DNA of 64,000 nt from Panacagrimonas sp041603235 (GCA_041603235.1 JBFIES010000011.1:62001-126000); one strand, 5' to 3'. Shown: positions 29,112-38,092, numbered from the stretch's first letter. Notes: generated by a model not told the origin, from the letters alone. Translations and numbers: made by a program.

Positions 29112-30431
29112 ATGTTTGGAATGGGATCGAAGAAAGGGCGTCAGGACTCGGTATCACAGGGCGGGCCCAGGCCCGAACTGATCGTGTACAGCGACGCGGG
29201 ACCGCAGCTCGACCTGTCGCGCGGCGAGGCCTATCAGAGACACCTAGAAGCAGGGCGTCGCTTCGAGTTTCGCCAGATTCCAACCGTGTTCGAACGTGAG
29301 CCCATCGACAGTGATTTCGTCATGGCTATGTTCATCAACACCACCGCACTGGATGCACTGGCCGATACCGTGATGGCGCGTCGGCGAGACGGCACGCCTT
29401 TGACGCTGATCATTGCAGTCATGCCTTCTCAACTGGTCGCACTGGGCCAATGGTTGGACCGGCGCGCCAATGAAGATCGCCTTGCCGGTATCCGCCTGAT
29501 GGTGGCCAACACCGAGAATCGGGTCTGGGAGCAATTGTCAGCACGCATGGTGCCGGTGACCGAAACCAACCTGATTCGCATGCCGATGACCACCGAAGTG
29601 GAAAATGCGAGCTACCGCAATTTCTATGTGTTCAGCGACAAGCTGCAGGCGTTGGTGGCCAGGGTGCGCGCGTTTGCGCAGAACGGTATTCATCGCGCCT
29701 ACCTGCTGGGCGGGCCGGGTAGCGGCAAGACCTCGCTGGCCTTCTACTATTTCTTGGTGCGGAACAAGGGACGCTTCGTCTCGGTCAACCTTGCGGCGGA
29801 AAACACCGGCGACAAGTCTGCCGTCAAATCACTCCTGTGTGGTCATGTAGCCGGCGCGTTTCCGGGCGCTGGCGCGCGCATCGGCGCCTTCACGCAGGCG
29901 CGTGATGGTGTCTGCTTCCTGGATGAAAGCCACGGGGTGATGGGGCCGGTGATGGAAGTTCTGATGGAGGCACTGGATAACAGCCAGTACCTGCCATTTG
30001 GCGCCGCTGCGAAACAGAAGCTGGATTGCGCGCTGCTGTTTGCAACCAACCGCGGCTGGCAGCACCTGATGGAGTCCGTCAACATCGATGAATTCACGCG
30101 ACTGGGCGCGGCAACGCTCAACGTTCCCGAACTGTCTCAGCGTGAGGAAGACATGATTGCCGTCACCGCCAGCATGTTGGCCAAGCTGGCCGCGGGTTGC
30201 ACCAACTGGAAAGCGCCCACCGGCTTGCAGGATGATGCATGGGAACTGATCCGTCAGTGCCGTTGGCATGGCAATGCGCGTGCCCTGGTGCGGACCTTGG
30301 AGGCCGCTTTCGTTGATTGCGCTTCGCGTGGAATCGACAGCCTGCTACCCGCAGAAGATATACAGACCGGCATTAATCTCTGGGAGCCGGCGGATCACCA
30401 CAGCCATCAGATTTACGGTACAACGCCCTGA
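29112..30431 (+). CDS. AAA+ ATPase resembling sigma54 activators but with a degenerate GAFTGA loop
   Basis: 439 residues. Walker A LLGGPGSGKTS is near residue 199 and Walker B GVCFLDES near 266, with FATNRG as sensor I and a late CRWHGNARALVRTLEAA that looks like the sensor II/R-finger region of bacterial enhancer-binding proteins. The surface loop reads GAFPGA instead of GAFTGA, with IGAFTQARDG just after. There is no C-terminal HTH. The N-terminal 180 residues (DALADTVMARRRDGTPLTLIIAV) resemble no domain I can name. It probably cannot contact sigma54 in the usual way; role unknown. Confidence 0.75.
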   Translation: MFGMGSKKGRQDSVSQGGPRPELIVYSDAGPQLDLSRGEAYQRHLEAGRRFEFRQIPTVFEREPIDSDFVMAMFINTTALDALADTVMARRRDGTPLTLIIAVMPSQLVALGQWLDRRANEDRLAGIRLMVANTENRVWEQLSARMVPVTETNLIRMPMTTEVENASYRNFYVFSDKLQALVARVRAFAQNGIHRAYLLGGPGSGKTSLAFYYFLVRNKGRFVSVNLAAENTGDKSAVKSLLCGHVAGAFPGAGARIGAFTQARDGVCFLDESHGVMGPVMEVLMEALDNSQYLPFGAAAKQKLDCALLFATNRGWQHLMESVNIDEFTRLGAATLNVPELSQREEDMIAVTASMLAKLAAGCTNWKAPTGLQDDAWELIRQCRWHGNARALVRTLEAAFVDCASRGIDSLLPAEDIQTGINLWEPADHHSHQIYGTTP

Positions 30432-30486
30432 GGTGCCTGTGCGTCGCCGATGTGCAGCGGCGGCGACGTTACCAATCTGCCTCTGA

Positions 30487-31743
30487 TCAGATCGAGAAGG
30501 GCGCCAGTTTCTTGCCCACGGCGACGTTTTTCAGGGTGACGTAATCAGGCAGGCCCTGTTTGTAGGGCGTGGACGCTTCGCCCTGAATCAATGGCAGCAG
30601 GTAGCGCCGGCATTCATCGGTAATGTGAAAGCCATCTTCGCTGATGAAACTGCGCGGCATTTTCTTTTCTACGTTGGCGACCTGGTCCAGCGGCGCGCTG
30701 CCGGTTGTCCATTTATACGGGGAGTCGCTTTCACGTTCGATGCTGACCATGACGCCGGATGCGCCTTGCAGCGCCATCTCGACCGCAGCCTTGCCGGTGG
30801 CATAGGCCTGTTCCACATCAACTGCACTGGCCACATGCCGGGCCGCACGCATGAGATAGTCCGCAATTGCGTAGTGGTACTTGTAGCCAAGCTTTTCGTT
30901 GATCAGACGGGCCAGCAGGGGGGCAAGGCCGCCGAGCTGCGAGTGACCAAAGGCGTCCTTGCCGCCGGCTTCAGACAGAAACTCGCCATCGGCGTTGCGC
31001 AGGCCTTCGCTGACCACCATGGCGCAATAGCCGTATTGCTCAACGCTGGACTGCACGGCCTGCAGAAAGGCGGCCTCGTCGAAAACGATTTCCGGAAACA
31101 GGATCAGCTGCGGCGCATCGCCCAGCTTTTCTGCTGCCAGACCACCTGCGGCAGCTGTCCAACCTGCATGCCGGCCCATGACTTCCAGAATGAATACCTT
31201 GGTCGACGTCAGGCACATGCTGGCCAGATCGAAGCCGGCCTCGCGGATGGAAACGGCGGTGTACTTGGCAACGGAACCGAAACCGGGGCAGCAGTCGGTC
31301 AGGGGCAGGTCATTGTCCATGGTTTTGGGCACATGGATGGCCTGCAGCGGATAGCCCATTTTCTCGCTGAGCTGGCTGACCTTGAGGCAGGTGTCGGCTG
31401 AGTCTCCGCCACCGTTATAGAAAAAATAGCCGATGTCATGAGCGCGGAACACGTCGATCAGTCGCTCGTACTGTTCGCGATGCGTATCCAGACCCTTGAG
31501 CTTGTGGCGGCAGGAGCCAAACGCGCCGCCGGGGGTGTGGCTCAGGGCGGCAATATCGGCGTCCGACTCCAGCGAGGTGTCGATGAGATCTTCGGTGAGG
31601 GCGCCAATGATGCCGTTGCGTCCAGCCAGTACCTTGCCGATCTTATCGGGGTGCTTGCGGGCGGTTTCGATAACGCCCTGAGCCGATGCATTAATGACGG
31701 CAGTGACGCCACCTGACTGCGCGTAGAACGCGTTCCGTGGCAT
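30487..31743 (-). CDS. pfp: Pyrophosphate--fructose 6-phosphate 1-phosphotransferase
   Basis: Reversible PPi-dependent phosphofructokinase, 418 residues. Diagnostic residues: the GGGDS motif (YNGGGDSADTCLKV, about 111), where ATP enzymes have GGDGS, and PKTMDNDLPLTDCCPGFGS (about 137), where the Lys blocks ATP. FILEVMGRHAGW is the F6P-binding site. It replaces or backs up ATP-dependent PFK. It lies 12 bases after the fbp stop on the same strand, so the two opposing enzymes of this step are in one likely operon. Confidence 0.93.
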   Translation of the reverse strand: MPRNAFYAQSGGVTAVINASAQGVIETARKHPDKIGKVLAGRNGIIGALTEDLIDTSLESDADIAALSHTPGGAFGSCRHKLKGLDTHREQYERLIDVFRAHDIGYFFYNGGGDSADTCLKVSQLSEKMGYPLQAIHVPKTMDNDLPLTDCCPGFGSVAKYTAVSIREAGFDLASMCLTSTKVFILEVMGRHAGWTAAAGGLAAEKLGDAPQLILFPEIVFDEAAFLQAVQSSVEQYGYCAMVVSEGLRNADGEFLSEAGGKDAFGHSQLGGLAPLLARLINEKLGYKYHYAIADYLMRAARHVASAVDVEQAYATGKAAVEMALQGASGVMVSIERESDSPYKWTTGSAPLDQVANVEKKMPRSFISEDGFHITDECRRYLLPLIQGEASTPYKQGLPDYVTLKNVAVGKKLAPFSI

Positions 31744-31754
31744 GAGATCCGTCC

Positions 31755-32759
31755 TTATCCTTCTTTGTGATACTTCACGACCTGCTCGACTTCATTCTTT
31801 GAGCCCATGATGACCGGCACACGCTGATGAAGCTTTTCAGGCTTGAGTTCCATGATGCGCTCACGACCGGTACTGGCAGCGCCGCCGGCCTGCTCCATGA
31901 TCATGCTCATGGGGTTGGCTTCGTAGAGCAGGCGCAGTTTGCCGCCCTGCTTGGCATTCTTGGCATCCAGCGGATACATGAAAACACCGCCTCGGCTGAG
32001 GATGCGATGCACGTCAGCCACCATGGACGCGACCCAGCGCATGTTGAAATTCTTGCCGCGTGGGCCGTTTTCACCCGCCAGGCAATCATCGATATAACGC
32101 TGTACCGGCGGCTGCCAGTGACGGGCGTTGGAAGCGTTGATGGAAAATTCCTGCGTATCTTCCGGAACCTGGATGTCGCGTTGAGTGAGGATGAAGCTGC
32201 CCAGTTCGCGGTCCAGCGTAAACAGATGCACGCCAGTTCCGATGGTCAGCACCAGCTGGGTGCTCGGACCGTACAGCGCGTAGCCAGCGGCAACCTGCGC
32301 CGTTCCCGGCTGCAGGAAAGATTCTTCGGCTGTGCCCTTGTTCCGGCGCGGTACCTGCAAGACGGAGAAAATGGTGCCGACGGAAATATTGACGTCGATG
32401 TTGCTCGAGCCGTCCAGAGGATCAAACAGAAGCAGATAGCCGCCCTTGGGGTACTGATCAGGGATCTGCTGCGGATGGTCCATCTCCTCTGACGCGAGCG
32501 CCGCCAGATGGCCGCCCCATTCATTGGCCTCCATCAGGATGTCATTGGACAGCACATCCAGCTTCTTCTGCGCCTCGCCCTGAATATTGCCCGTGCCGGC
32601 CTCACCCAGAACGCCGCCCAGCGCGCCTTTGCCAATAGCAATGGAGATGCGTTTGCAGGCTCTGGCGACGACCTCGATGAGCAGGCGCAGGTCGGGCATC
32701 TGCTCGCCGTGTTCGCGTTGCTCTTCGATCAGGAATTGGGTCAGGAATACAGGTTTCAT
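31755..32759 (-). CDS. fbp: Fructose-1,6-bisphosphatase class I
   Basis: Gluconeogenic phosphatase of 334 residues, the usual class I length. Motifs: GAGTGNIQGEAQKKLDVLSND near the N-terminus, LASEEMDH (metal Glu), LFDPLDGSSNIDVNISVGTIFSV (about 115-138) and the C-terminal GGKLRLLYEANPMSMIMEQAGG with substrate-binding residues. The neighbouring pfp gene catalyses the reverse direction. A short 150-base gap separates its start from the accC stop further right on the same strand. Confidence 0.95.
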   Translation of the reverse strand: MKPVFLTQFLIEEQREHGEQMPDLRLLIEVVARACKRISIAIGKGALGGVLGEAGTGNIQGEAQKKLDVLSNDILMEANEWGGHLAALASEEMDHPQQIPDQYPKGGYLLLFDPLDGSSNIDVNISVGTIFSVLQVPRRNKGTAEESFLQPGTAQVAAGYALYGPSTQLVLTIGTGVHLFTLDRELGSFILTQRDIQVPEDTQEFSINASNARHWQPPVQRYIDDCLAGENGPRGKNFNMRWVASMVADVHRILSRGGVFMYPLDAKNAKQGGKLRLLYEANPMSMIMEQAGGAASTGRERIMELKPEKLHQRVPVIMGSKNEVEQVVKYHKEG

Positions 32760-32908
32760 GAATAGGCTTTGGCGACGAGAGGCGGGAGGTGAAACACGGC
32801 AAATGTAGCGAGATGATGCGCTGAGTCTGTGGAGGCCTTATGACAAGTCACAGCTCGCGAAGAAACGCGCAAGGCTTGCTTCAAGGGCTGGGGCCGGGAC
32901 AGCAATAT

Positions 32909-34267
32909 TTACTCCTTCGCCCAGCGCTCCAGCATGCCTTCAAGATAGTGAATTTCATGCGTGCCCTCGATGAAGGCCGGGTCGCGCATGATGCGCTGAT
33001 GCAGGGCGATATTGGTTTCGATGCCTTCCAGAATCATCTCGGACAAGGCACCTTTCATGCGGTTGATGGCGGACTCGCGTGTATTGCCCCAGCAGATCAG
33101 CTTGCCGATCATGGAGTCGTAGTGCGGCGGCACCTTGTAGCGGGAGTAGATGTGTGTATCCATGCGCACACCGGGCCCGCCGGGTGCGTGGTACTTGGTC
33201 AGCGCGCCGGGAGAAGGTGCGAAGGTGCGTGCATTTTCCGCGTTGATGCGGCACTCAATGGCGTGGCCCTTCATGGTGATGTCGGCCTGCTTCTTGGTGA
33301 GCTTGTTGCCATCTGCAATACGGATCATTTCGCGAATCAGGTCTACCCCGGTCACCATTTCCGTGACCGGATGCTCCACCTGAATGCGGGTGTTCATTTC
33401 GATGAAATAGAACTGGCCCTTCTCATAGAGAAACTCGAAAGTGCCGGCGCCGCGATAGTTGATGCGCTTGCAGGCCGCGACGCAAAGCGCGCCGATTTCC
33501 TGACGCTGCGCATCGGTGACGCCTGGCGCGGGGGATTCTTCAATGACCTTCTGGTTGCGGCGTTGCATGGAGCAATCGCGTTCGCCCAGATGAATGGCAT
33601 TGCCCTGGCCGTCGGCCAGCACCTGCACTTCAACGTGACGCGGGGTTTCCAGATATTTTTCGAGGAAGACCGAGGCGTCCTTGAAGGCATTCAGCGCTTC
33701 GGTTCGTGCAACCTGAATCTTTCCGATCAGGTCGTCGGCAGAGCGCACCACTTGCATGCCGCGACCACCGCCACCGGACGAGGCCTTGATCAGGACCGGG
33801 TAGCCCACTTTCTCAGCAATGGCCAGGCAGGCTTCTTCGTCTTCTGGAAGCTCGCCGTCGGAGCCGGGGACGCAGGGCACACCGGCAGCAATCATCTCGG
33901 CTTTTGCGTTGGTCTTGGAACCCATCAGCCGGATGGTTTCCGCTCGAGGACCGATGAACACAAAGCCGGACTTTTCCACGCTCTCGGCGAAGTCGGCATT
34001 CTCAGACAGAAAACCGTAGCCCGGATGCACGGCATCGGCCTGGGTTACTTCCGCCGCGCTGATCAGGGCGGCCATGTTGAGATAACTTTTCTGTGGTGAA
34101 GCCGGTCCAATGCAAACGGCCTCATCCGCCAACAGAACATGCTTGAGGTCACGATCTGCCTGCGAATAGACCGCAACAGTGCTAATGCCCATTTCGCGGC
34201 AGGCACGCAGGATGCGCAGTGCAATTTCGCCGCGGTTGGCGATCAGGATCTTGTTGATTTCACCCAT
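32909..34267 (-). CDS. accC: Acetyl-CoA carboxylase, biotin carboxylase subunit
   Basis: ATP-dependent carboxylation of biotin on AccB, the first step of fatty-acid synthesis. 452 residues. N-terminal KILIANRGEIALRILRACREMGI, then the ATP-grasp glycine loop VLIKASSGGGGRGMQVV (about 158-175), the signature FIEMNTRIQVEHPVTEMVTG (about 285-304) and RINAENA near 340. Canonical aroQ-accB-accC order. Its start is 15 bases after the accB stop. Confidence 0.97.
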   Translation of the reverse strand: MGEINKILIANRGEIALRILRACREMGISTVAVYSQADRDLKHVLLADEAVCIGPASPQKSYLNMAALISAAEVTQADAVHPGYGFLSENADFAESVEKSGFVFIGPRAETIRLMGSKTNAKAEMIAAGVPCVPGSDGELPEDEEACLAIAEKVGYPVLIKASSGGGGRGMQVVRSADDLIGKIQVARTEALNAFKDASVFLEKYLETPRHVEVQVLADGQGNAIHLGERDCSMQRRNQKVIEESPAPGVTDAQRQEIGALCVAACKRINYRGAGTFEFLYEKGQFYFIEMNTRIQVEHPVTEMVTGVDLIREMIRIADGNKLTKKQADITMKGHAIECRINAENARTFAPSPGALTKYHAPGGPGVRMDTHIYSRYKVPPHYDSMIGKLICWGNTRESAINRMKGALSEMILEGIETNIALHQRIMRDPAFIEGTHEIHYLEGMLERWAKE

Positions 34268-34282
34268 CTTAAAGTCGCCGCC

Positions 34283-34750
34283 TTATTCGAAAATAAACAG
34301 AGGTTGGTCAAACTCGACCGCCTCTTCGTTCTCGACCAGTATTTCAACGACAACGCCGCTGCGATCCGCCTCGATCTGATTGAGCATCTTCATGGCCTCG
34401 ATGATGCACAGCGTCTGGCCGGCCTTGACGGTCTGGCCCACCTCTACATAGGGCTTGGAGCCGGGTGAGGAGGATCGGTAAAACGTACCCACCATCGGCG
34501 AACGCACGGTGTGGCGGTCATCCTTGGCTGGCGCCGCGGCGGGAGCAGGGGCTTCGGCCTGCGGTTGCGCGGGTGCCGGCGCAGCGGCCGGTGCGGCCGG
34601 CCCCGGAGCAGGCGGCGCGCTCACGTACTGCGTGACCGGGCCGTTGTTGCGGCCGATGCGCACGGACTCTTCGCCTTCCTTGACTTCGAGTTCAGTAATG
34701 CCGGATTGCTCTACGAGGTCGATCAGTGTCTTGATCTTTCGAAGGTCCAT
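34283..34750 (-). CDS. accB: Acetyl-CoA carboxylase biotin carboxyl carrier protein
   Basis: 155 residues. The N-terminal MDLRKIKTLIDLVEQSGITELEV is the standard BCCP start; a Pro/Ala-rich linker (about 45-80) leads to the biotinyl domain with the modified Lys in CIIEAMKMLNQIEADRSG (about 121). It is carboxylated by AccC and passes the carboxyl to acetyl-CoA in the AccAD complex. It lies 5 bases after the aroQ stop. Confidence 0.97.
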   Translation of the reverse strand: MDLRKIKTLIDLVEQSGITELEVKEGEESVRIGRNNGPVTQYVSAPPAPGPAAPAAAPAPAQPQAEAPAPAAAPAKDDRHTVRSPMVGTFYRSSSPGSKPYVEVGQTVKAGQTLCIIEAMKMLNQIEADRSGVVVEILVENEEAVEFDQPLFIFE

Positions 34751-34755
34751 GTTGC

Positions 34756-35211
34756 TCAGTTCCCCATGATTTTCAGTTGTTGATCCGCCGCGTGCAGTGC
34801 CAGCCCATAACCCTGAGGTCCCAGGCCAATCACGGCGCCGACGGCAATGTCGGTGAAATAAGAGTGTTTCCGGAACGCCTCTCGCTGGTAGACGTTGGAA
34901 AGGTGAATCTCGATGAACGGAATCGCCACGCCAAGCAAGGCGTCGCGCAGTGCGACGCTGGTGTGGGTAAATGCACCAGGATTGAACAGGATGAACTGTT
35001 CCTGGCCGCGCGCCTGCTGGATTCGGTCCACCAGAACGCCTTCATGATTGCTCTGCAGGCAGCTCAGCTGGTGCCCCAGGGCCGCCGCGCGCTGCGTCAG
35101 GTCCGATTCAATTTCGGCCAGAGTCGTAGACCCATAAACCTGCGGCTCGCGGGTGCCGAGCAGGTTCAGGTTGGGGCCGTTCAGGAGCAGCAGATGGCTC
35201 AAATGGAGCAA
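34756..35211 (-). CDS. aroQ: 3-dehydroquinate dehydratase, type II
   Basis: Third step of the shikimate pathway. 151 residues. Motifs: LLLNGPNLNLLGTREPQVYGSTTL at the N-terminus, with the active-site Arg and Tyr; QSNHEGVLVDRI; NPGAFTHTSVALRDAL; and EIHLSNVYQREAFRKHSYF. First gene of the aroQ-accB-accC operon. Confidence 0.97.
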   Translation of the reverse strand: MLHLSHLLLLNGPNLNLLGTREPQVYGSTTLAEIESDLTQRAAALGHQLSCLQSNHEGVLVDRIQQARGQEQFILFNPGAFTHTSVALRDALLGVAIPFIEIHLSNVYQREAFRKHSYFTDIAVGAVIGLGPQGYGLALHAADQQLKIMGN

Positions 35212-35308
35212 TCCAGCGTCAGAGAAGATTCAGATTCTGCACTAAGCGCATGTGGAAGGAAAGTTACCGGCAGTTCACGGCAATTTCCCGGCCGTTCGCG
35301 GCAGAAGC

Positions 35309-35845
35309 CTATGTTTTGGGCAGGTGGGCCTCAACCAGTTCGCTCAGCTCCTCAAGTTCGAATTCTCCATGCTTGCGCAGCAGAATTTTGCCCCCTGGCG
35401 AGATCAGCACCGAAAAGGGCAGGGCGCCGATGGTATCGCCCAGTGCGTCCATGACCAGAGGAATCTGCTCTTCTCCCAGCAGCACCGGATACTGGATGTT
35501 CAAGCGCGGAATGCTCGAACGGACCACAGCTGGATCATCCATGGCAGGCCCGATGATCTGCAGGCCTCGCGCACCGAAGCGATTCTGAACTTCCACCAGT
35601 ACTGGAATCTCCTTCAAACACGGTGCGCACCAGGTTGCCCAGAAGTTGACCAGAACGAGCTTCCCCCGCAGATCAGAGAGTTTGATGGTCTCGTCGGCAA
35701 GATTCTGTAGCTGGAAATCCGGCGCCATGTCCGCGTTGGCCTCTGAAGCCACTTCAGTGGGCGCGTAAAACAGCTTCTGATACAGGGCAAAACCGGCCAC
35801 TGCCGCGGCTGAAGCAAGAAAAAGCGCGAGAAATACAGGTTTCAT
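35309..35845 (-). CDS. TlpA-type membrane-anchored thioredoxin
   Basis: 178 residues with an N-terminal transmembrane anchor (about 4-22, FLALFLASAAAVAGFALYQ). The active site WCAPC is in LVLVNFWATWCAPCLKEIPVL (about 68), then the TlpA/ResA-like insert with FSVLISPGGKILLRKHGEFE. Such proteins reduce periplasmic disulfides, for example during cytochrome c or other extracytoplasmic maturation. It starts three bases after the DsbD-alpha-like gene, so the two are coupled and probably exchange electrons. Confidence 0.9.
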   Translation of the reverse strand: MKPVFLALFLASAAAVAGFALYQKLFYAPTEVASEANADMAPDFQLQNLADETIKLSDLRGKLVLVNFWATWCAPCLKEIPVLVEVQNRFGARGLQIIGPAMDDPAVVRSSIPRLNIQYPVLLGEEQIPLVMDALGDTIGALPFSVLISPGGKILLRKHGEFELEELSELVEAHLPKT

Positions 35846-35848
35846 GAA

Positions 35849-36304
35849 TCAGCGGGCATCCACATTGAGAACGCTTGTTTGAGAGGGATAGCACACCTTG
35901 TCTTCCGCGCATCCTTGATACTTCACGCGAATTTGCTGTGGTGGCTGGCCGGATTTCGGCCTGAACCGGATGCGAACCTGATCCCGGAAAATGGCAGTTT
36001 CGCCAAAGTGGGCATCGACGTGCGCTTCGCCCAGAGGCATGGACGCAAGTCCAAGCTCGTAGCCCTCGGGTTGGACCGCGTCAACCGCAATGCGGTCGCG
36101 GTACAGGTAATAGCCCGGCGCAATGTCCCAGCCGACGATCAATTCCGTCCCATCCCACAACGGGGCATGGAGCATGAAAGCCTGCTCAGCCGGAAGAAGC
36201 GTCTCCTGCTGCTTGCCGCTGCCAAAGCCCAGCAGGCCAGCCTGCGCGATTGGCAAGGCGCAGAGCAGGCTCAGCGCGAGGGTGGCGTAGCGGGCTGTGT
36301 GCAC
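35849..36304 (-). CDS. Stand-alone DsbD N-terminal (alpha) domain protein
   Basis: 151 residues with a GTG start and a signal peptide (ATLALSLLCALPIAQA-GLL). The mature part matches the immunoglobulin-like nDsbD domain, including the redox pair Cys132 and Cys138 in KYQGCAEDKVCYPSQT. Full DsbD has this domain, then an eight-helix membrane beta domain, then a thioredoxin gamma domain; here the stop comes right after alpha and a separate TlpA thioredoxin gene follows. The GTG start lies inside the cutA 3' end, a 34-base overlap. An electron donor for its Cys pair is not in the window. Confidence 0.82.
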   Translation of the reverse strand: MHTARYATLALSLLCALPIAQAGLLGFGSGKQQETLLPAEQAFMLHAPLWDGTELIVGWDIAPGYYLYRDRIAVDAVQPEGYELGLASMPLGEAHVDAHFGETAIFRDQVRIRFRPKSGQPPQQIRVKYQGCAEDKVCYPSQTSVLNVDAR

Positions 36305-36609
36305 TGCGTGATCCAGTCGAGGTAAGGCGCATGGCCTGAATGCAGATTGACCGCAATGATCTCCGGGAGTTCGTAAGGATGCCATTCGATCATCCTGGAT
36401 TTCAGGCGTTCGAAGCAGTCTTGCGTGGTCTTGATGATCAGAAGCGCTTCGTCATCAGTCTGGATTTTTCCGTCCCAGAGATAGGTTGATCTGACCTTGG
36501 GCACACTGTTGACGCAGGCTGCGAGGCGCGCCGCAACAATCTTGCCGGACAAATCATCCGCCACCTCCTGCGGGCAGGTGCTCAGGACTACAAGATGCGC
36601 GTTACTCAT
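36271..36609 (-). CDS. cutA: Divalent cation tolerance protein CutA
   Basis: 112 residues from the ATG of MSNAHLVVLSTCP; an upstream ATG nine codons earlier is less likely. Family motifs are clear: LVVLSTCPQEVADDLSGKIVAARLAACVN, STYLWDGKIQTDDEALLIIKT and HPYELPEIIAVNLHSGHAPYLDWI. CutA is a small trimeric cytosolic protein with roles in metal tolerance that are still debated. Conserved cutA-dsbD neighbourhoods occur in gammaproteobacteria. Confidence 0.93.
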   Translation of the reverse strand: MSNAHLVVLSTCPQEVADDLSGKIVAARLAACVNSVPKVRSTYLWDGKIQTDDEALLIIKTTQDCFERLKSRMIEWHPYELPEIIAVNLHSGHAPYLDWITQCTQPATPPSR

Positions 36610-36632
36610 CTGATTGCCGAAAGCGCCTGCAC

Positions 36633-37958
36633 TCAAACCCGGCCGCGGCCGATTGCGTAGTAGGCAATACCGGCTTGTTCTACGCGCTCGGGCTCGTACA
36701 GATTACGGCCATCAAAGATGACGGGCGTCTTGAGCAACGACTTGAGTCGCGCAAAATCAGGTGAATGAAACATGCGCCATTCGGTCACGATGGCCAGTGC
36801 ATCAGCACCTTCTGCGGCGGCGTCCGGATGATCAACGAGCAGCAGATCATCGCGCTGGCCATAAATCTTGGTGGCTTCTTCCATGGCCACCGGGTCGTAG
36901 GCGCGAACCTTGCCGCCAGCATCCCAGATCGCCTCCATCAGTTCGCGTGACGGCGCTTCGCGCATATCGTCGGTGCGGGGCTTGAAGGCCAGGCCCCAGA
37001 GGCCGATGGTCTTGCCCTTGATGTCGCCGAAATGCTGGATGATCTTCTCGAACAGGCGATGCTTTTGCTTGCGGTTGACCGCTTCGACGCTGTGCAGCAG
37101 TGGCGCCTCAAAACCAACGGCTGCGGCGGTGTGGGCCAGCGCCTTGACGTCCTTGGGAAAGCAGGAGCCGCCATATCCGCATCCGGGATAGATGAAATGG
37201 AAGCCGATTCGCGGATCAGCGCCGATTCCCATCCGTACGTTCTCGATGTCTGCCCCGACATGCTCGGCCAGGTTGGCCATCTCGTTCATGAAACTGATCT
37301 TGGTTGCGAGCATCGCGTTGGCAGCGTACTTGGTCAGTTCGCTGGATCGCACATCCATGATGATGGTGCGATCGTGATTGCGATTGAAAGGCGCGTAGAG
37401 GTCTTGCATGAGCCCTGCCGCCTTGTCGCTGGACACGCCAATGATGATGCGGTCCGGCTTGTTGAAATCGGCAATAGCGGCGCCTTCTTTCAGGAACTCC
37501 GGATTGGACACCACGTCGAATTCGATCTGCGCGCCGCGCTGTTTCAGCGCTTCGTCCAGGGTTAGCTTCACACGGTCGGCAGTTCCGACGGGCACTGTTG
37601 ATTTGCTGATGACGACGCGATAGCCGTCCATGTGCTCGCCAATGGATTTGGCCACGGCCAGCACGTACTGCATGTCGGCCGAGCCGTCTTCGTTAGGCGG
37701 GGTTCCTACGGCAATGAACTGATACATGCCATGAGCCACGCCTTCGGCAGCGCTGGTGGTAAATTTCAGTCGACCGGCCTGACCGTTGCTCAGCAGCATG
37801 TCATCCAGGCCTGGCTCGTAGATCGGGCTCTCGCCGCGTCGCAGCCGTTCGACTTTGCTGGCATCAATATCTACGCAGAGCACGTCGTTGCCTGCATCGG
37901 CAAAGCAGGCGGCGGTGACCAGACCGACGTATCCAGAACCAAAGATCGTGATTTTCAA
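36633..37958 (-). CDS. ugd: UDP-glucose 6-dehydrogenase
   Basis: Oxidises UDP-glucose to UDP-glucuronate with two NAD, feeding exopolysaccharide or lipid A modification. 441 residues. N-terminal Rossmann motif ITIFGSGYVGLVTAACFADAG; the catalytic Cys is in YPGCGYGGSCFPKDVKAL (about 255-272); FKPRTDDMREAPS is the C-terminal NAD domain signature. The promoter region is shared with the divergent desulfurase gene. Confidence 0.95.
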   Translation of the reverse strand: MKITIFGSGYVGLVTAACFADAGNDVLCVDIDASKVERLRRGESPIYEPGLDDMLLSNGQAGRLKFTTSAAEGVAHGMYQFIAVGTPPNEDGSADMQYVLAVAKSIGEHMDGYRVVISKSTVPVGTADRVKLTLDEALKQRGAQIEFDVVSNPEFLKEGAAIADFNKPDRIIIGVSSDKAAGLMQDLYAPFNRNHDRTIIMDVRSSELTKYAANAMLATKISFMNEMANLAEHVGADIENVRMGIGADPRIGFHFIYPGCGYGGSCFPKDVKALAHTAAAVGFEAPLLHSVEAVNRKQKHRLFEKIIQHFGDIKGKTIGLWGLAFKPRTDDMREAPSRELMEAIWDAGGKVRAYDPVAMEEATKIYGQRDDLLLVDHPDAAAEGADALAIVTEWRMFHSPDFARLKSLLKTPVIFDGRNLYEPERVEQAGIAYYAIGRGRV

Positions 37959-38083
37959 ACGGCAACTCCAAAAAGGGCACTGAATGGGGCTCAGGCCGAA
38001 AGTTTACGTGCTCGGGCGCCTTACGGTGAGGCCCTGTCGGCGTCGCAATCAGACGCATCGGAAGCTCACAGCCTGCGCAGTGC

Positions 38084-38092
38084 TGCGATAAT
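38084..38092 (+). promoter_or_regulatory. Extended -10 promoter element of the second cysteine desulfurase gene
   Basis: TGC-GATAAT, about 22 bases before the ATG. A good -35 box is not visible, as is usual for extended -10 promoters. Confidence 0.4.

Noticed and set aside
30442..30468. GC hairpin (CGTCGCCG with CGGCGACG) between convergent genes
   Set aside because: Stem is good but the loop is long and no T-run follows; I do not call a terminator.
32840..34099. Long plus-strand open frame (419 codons) across accC
   Set aside because: It is antisense to a clearly functional accC with intact motifs; its translation has no recognisable domain and begins without a ribosome site.
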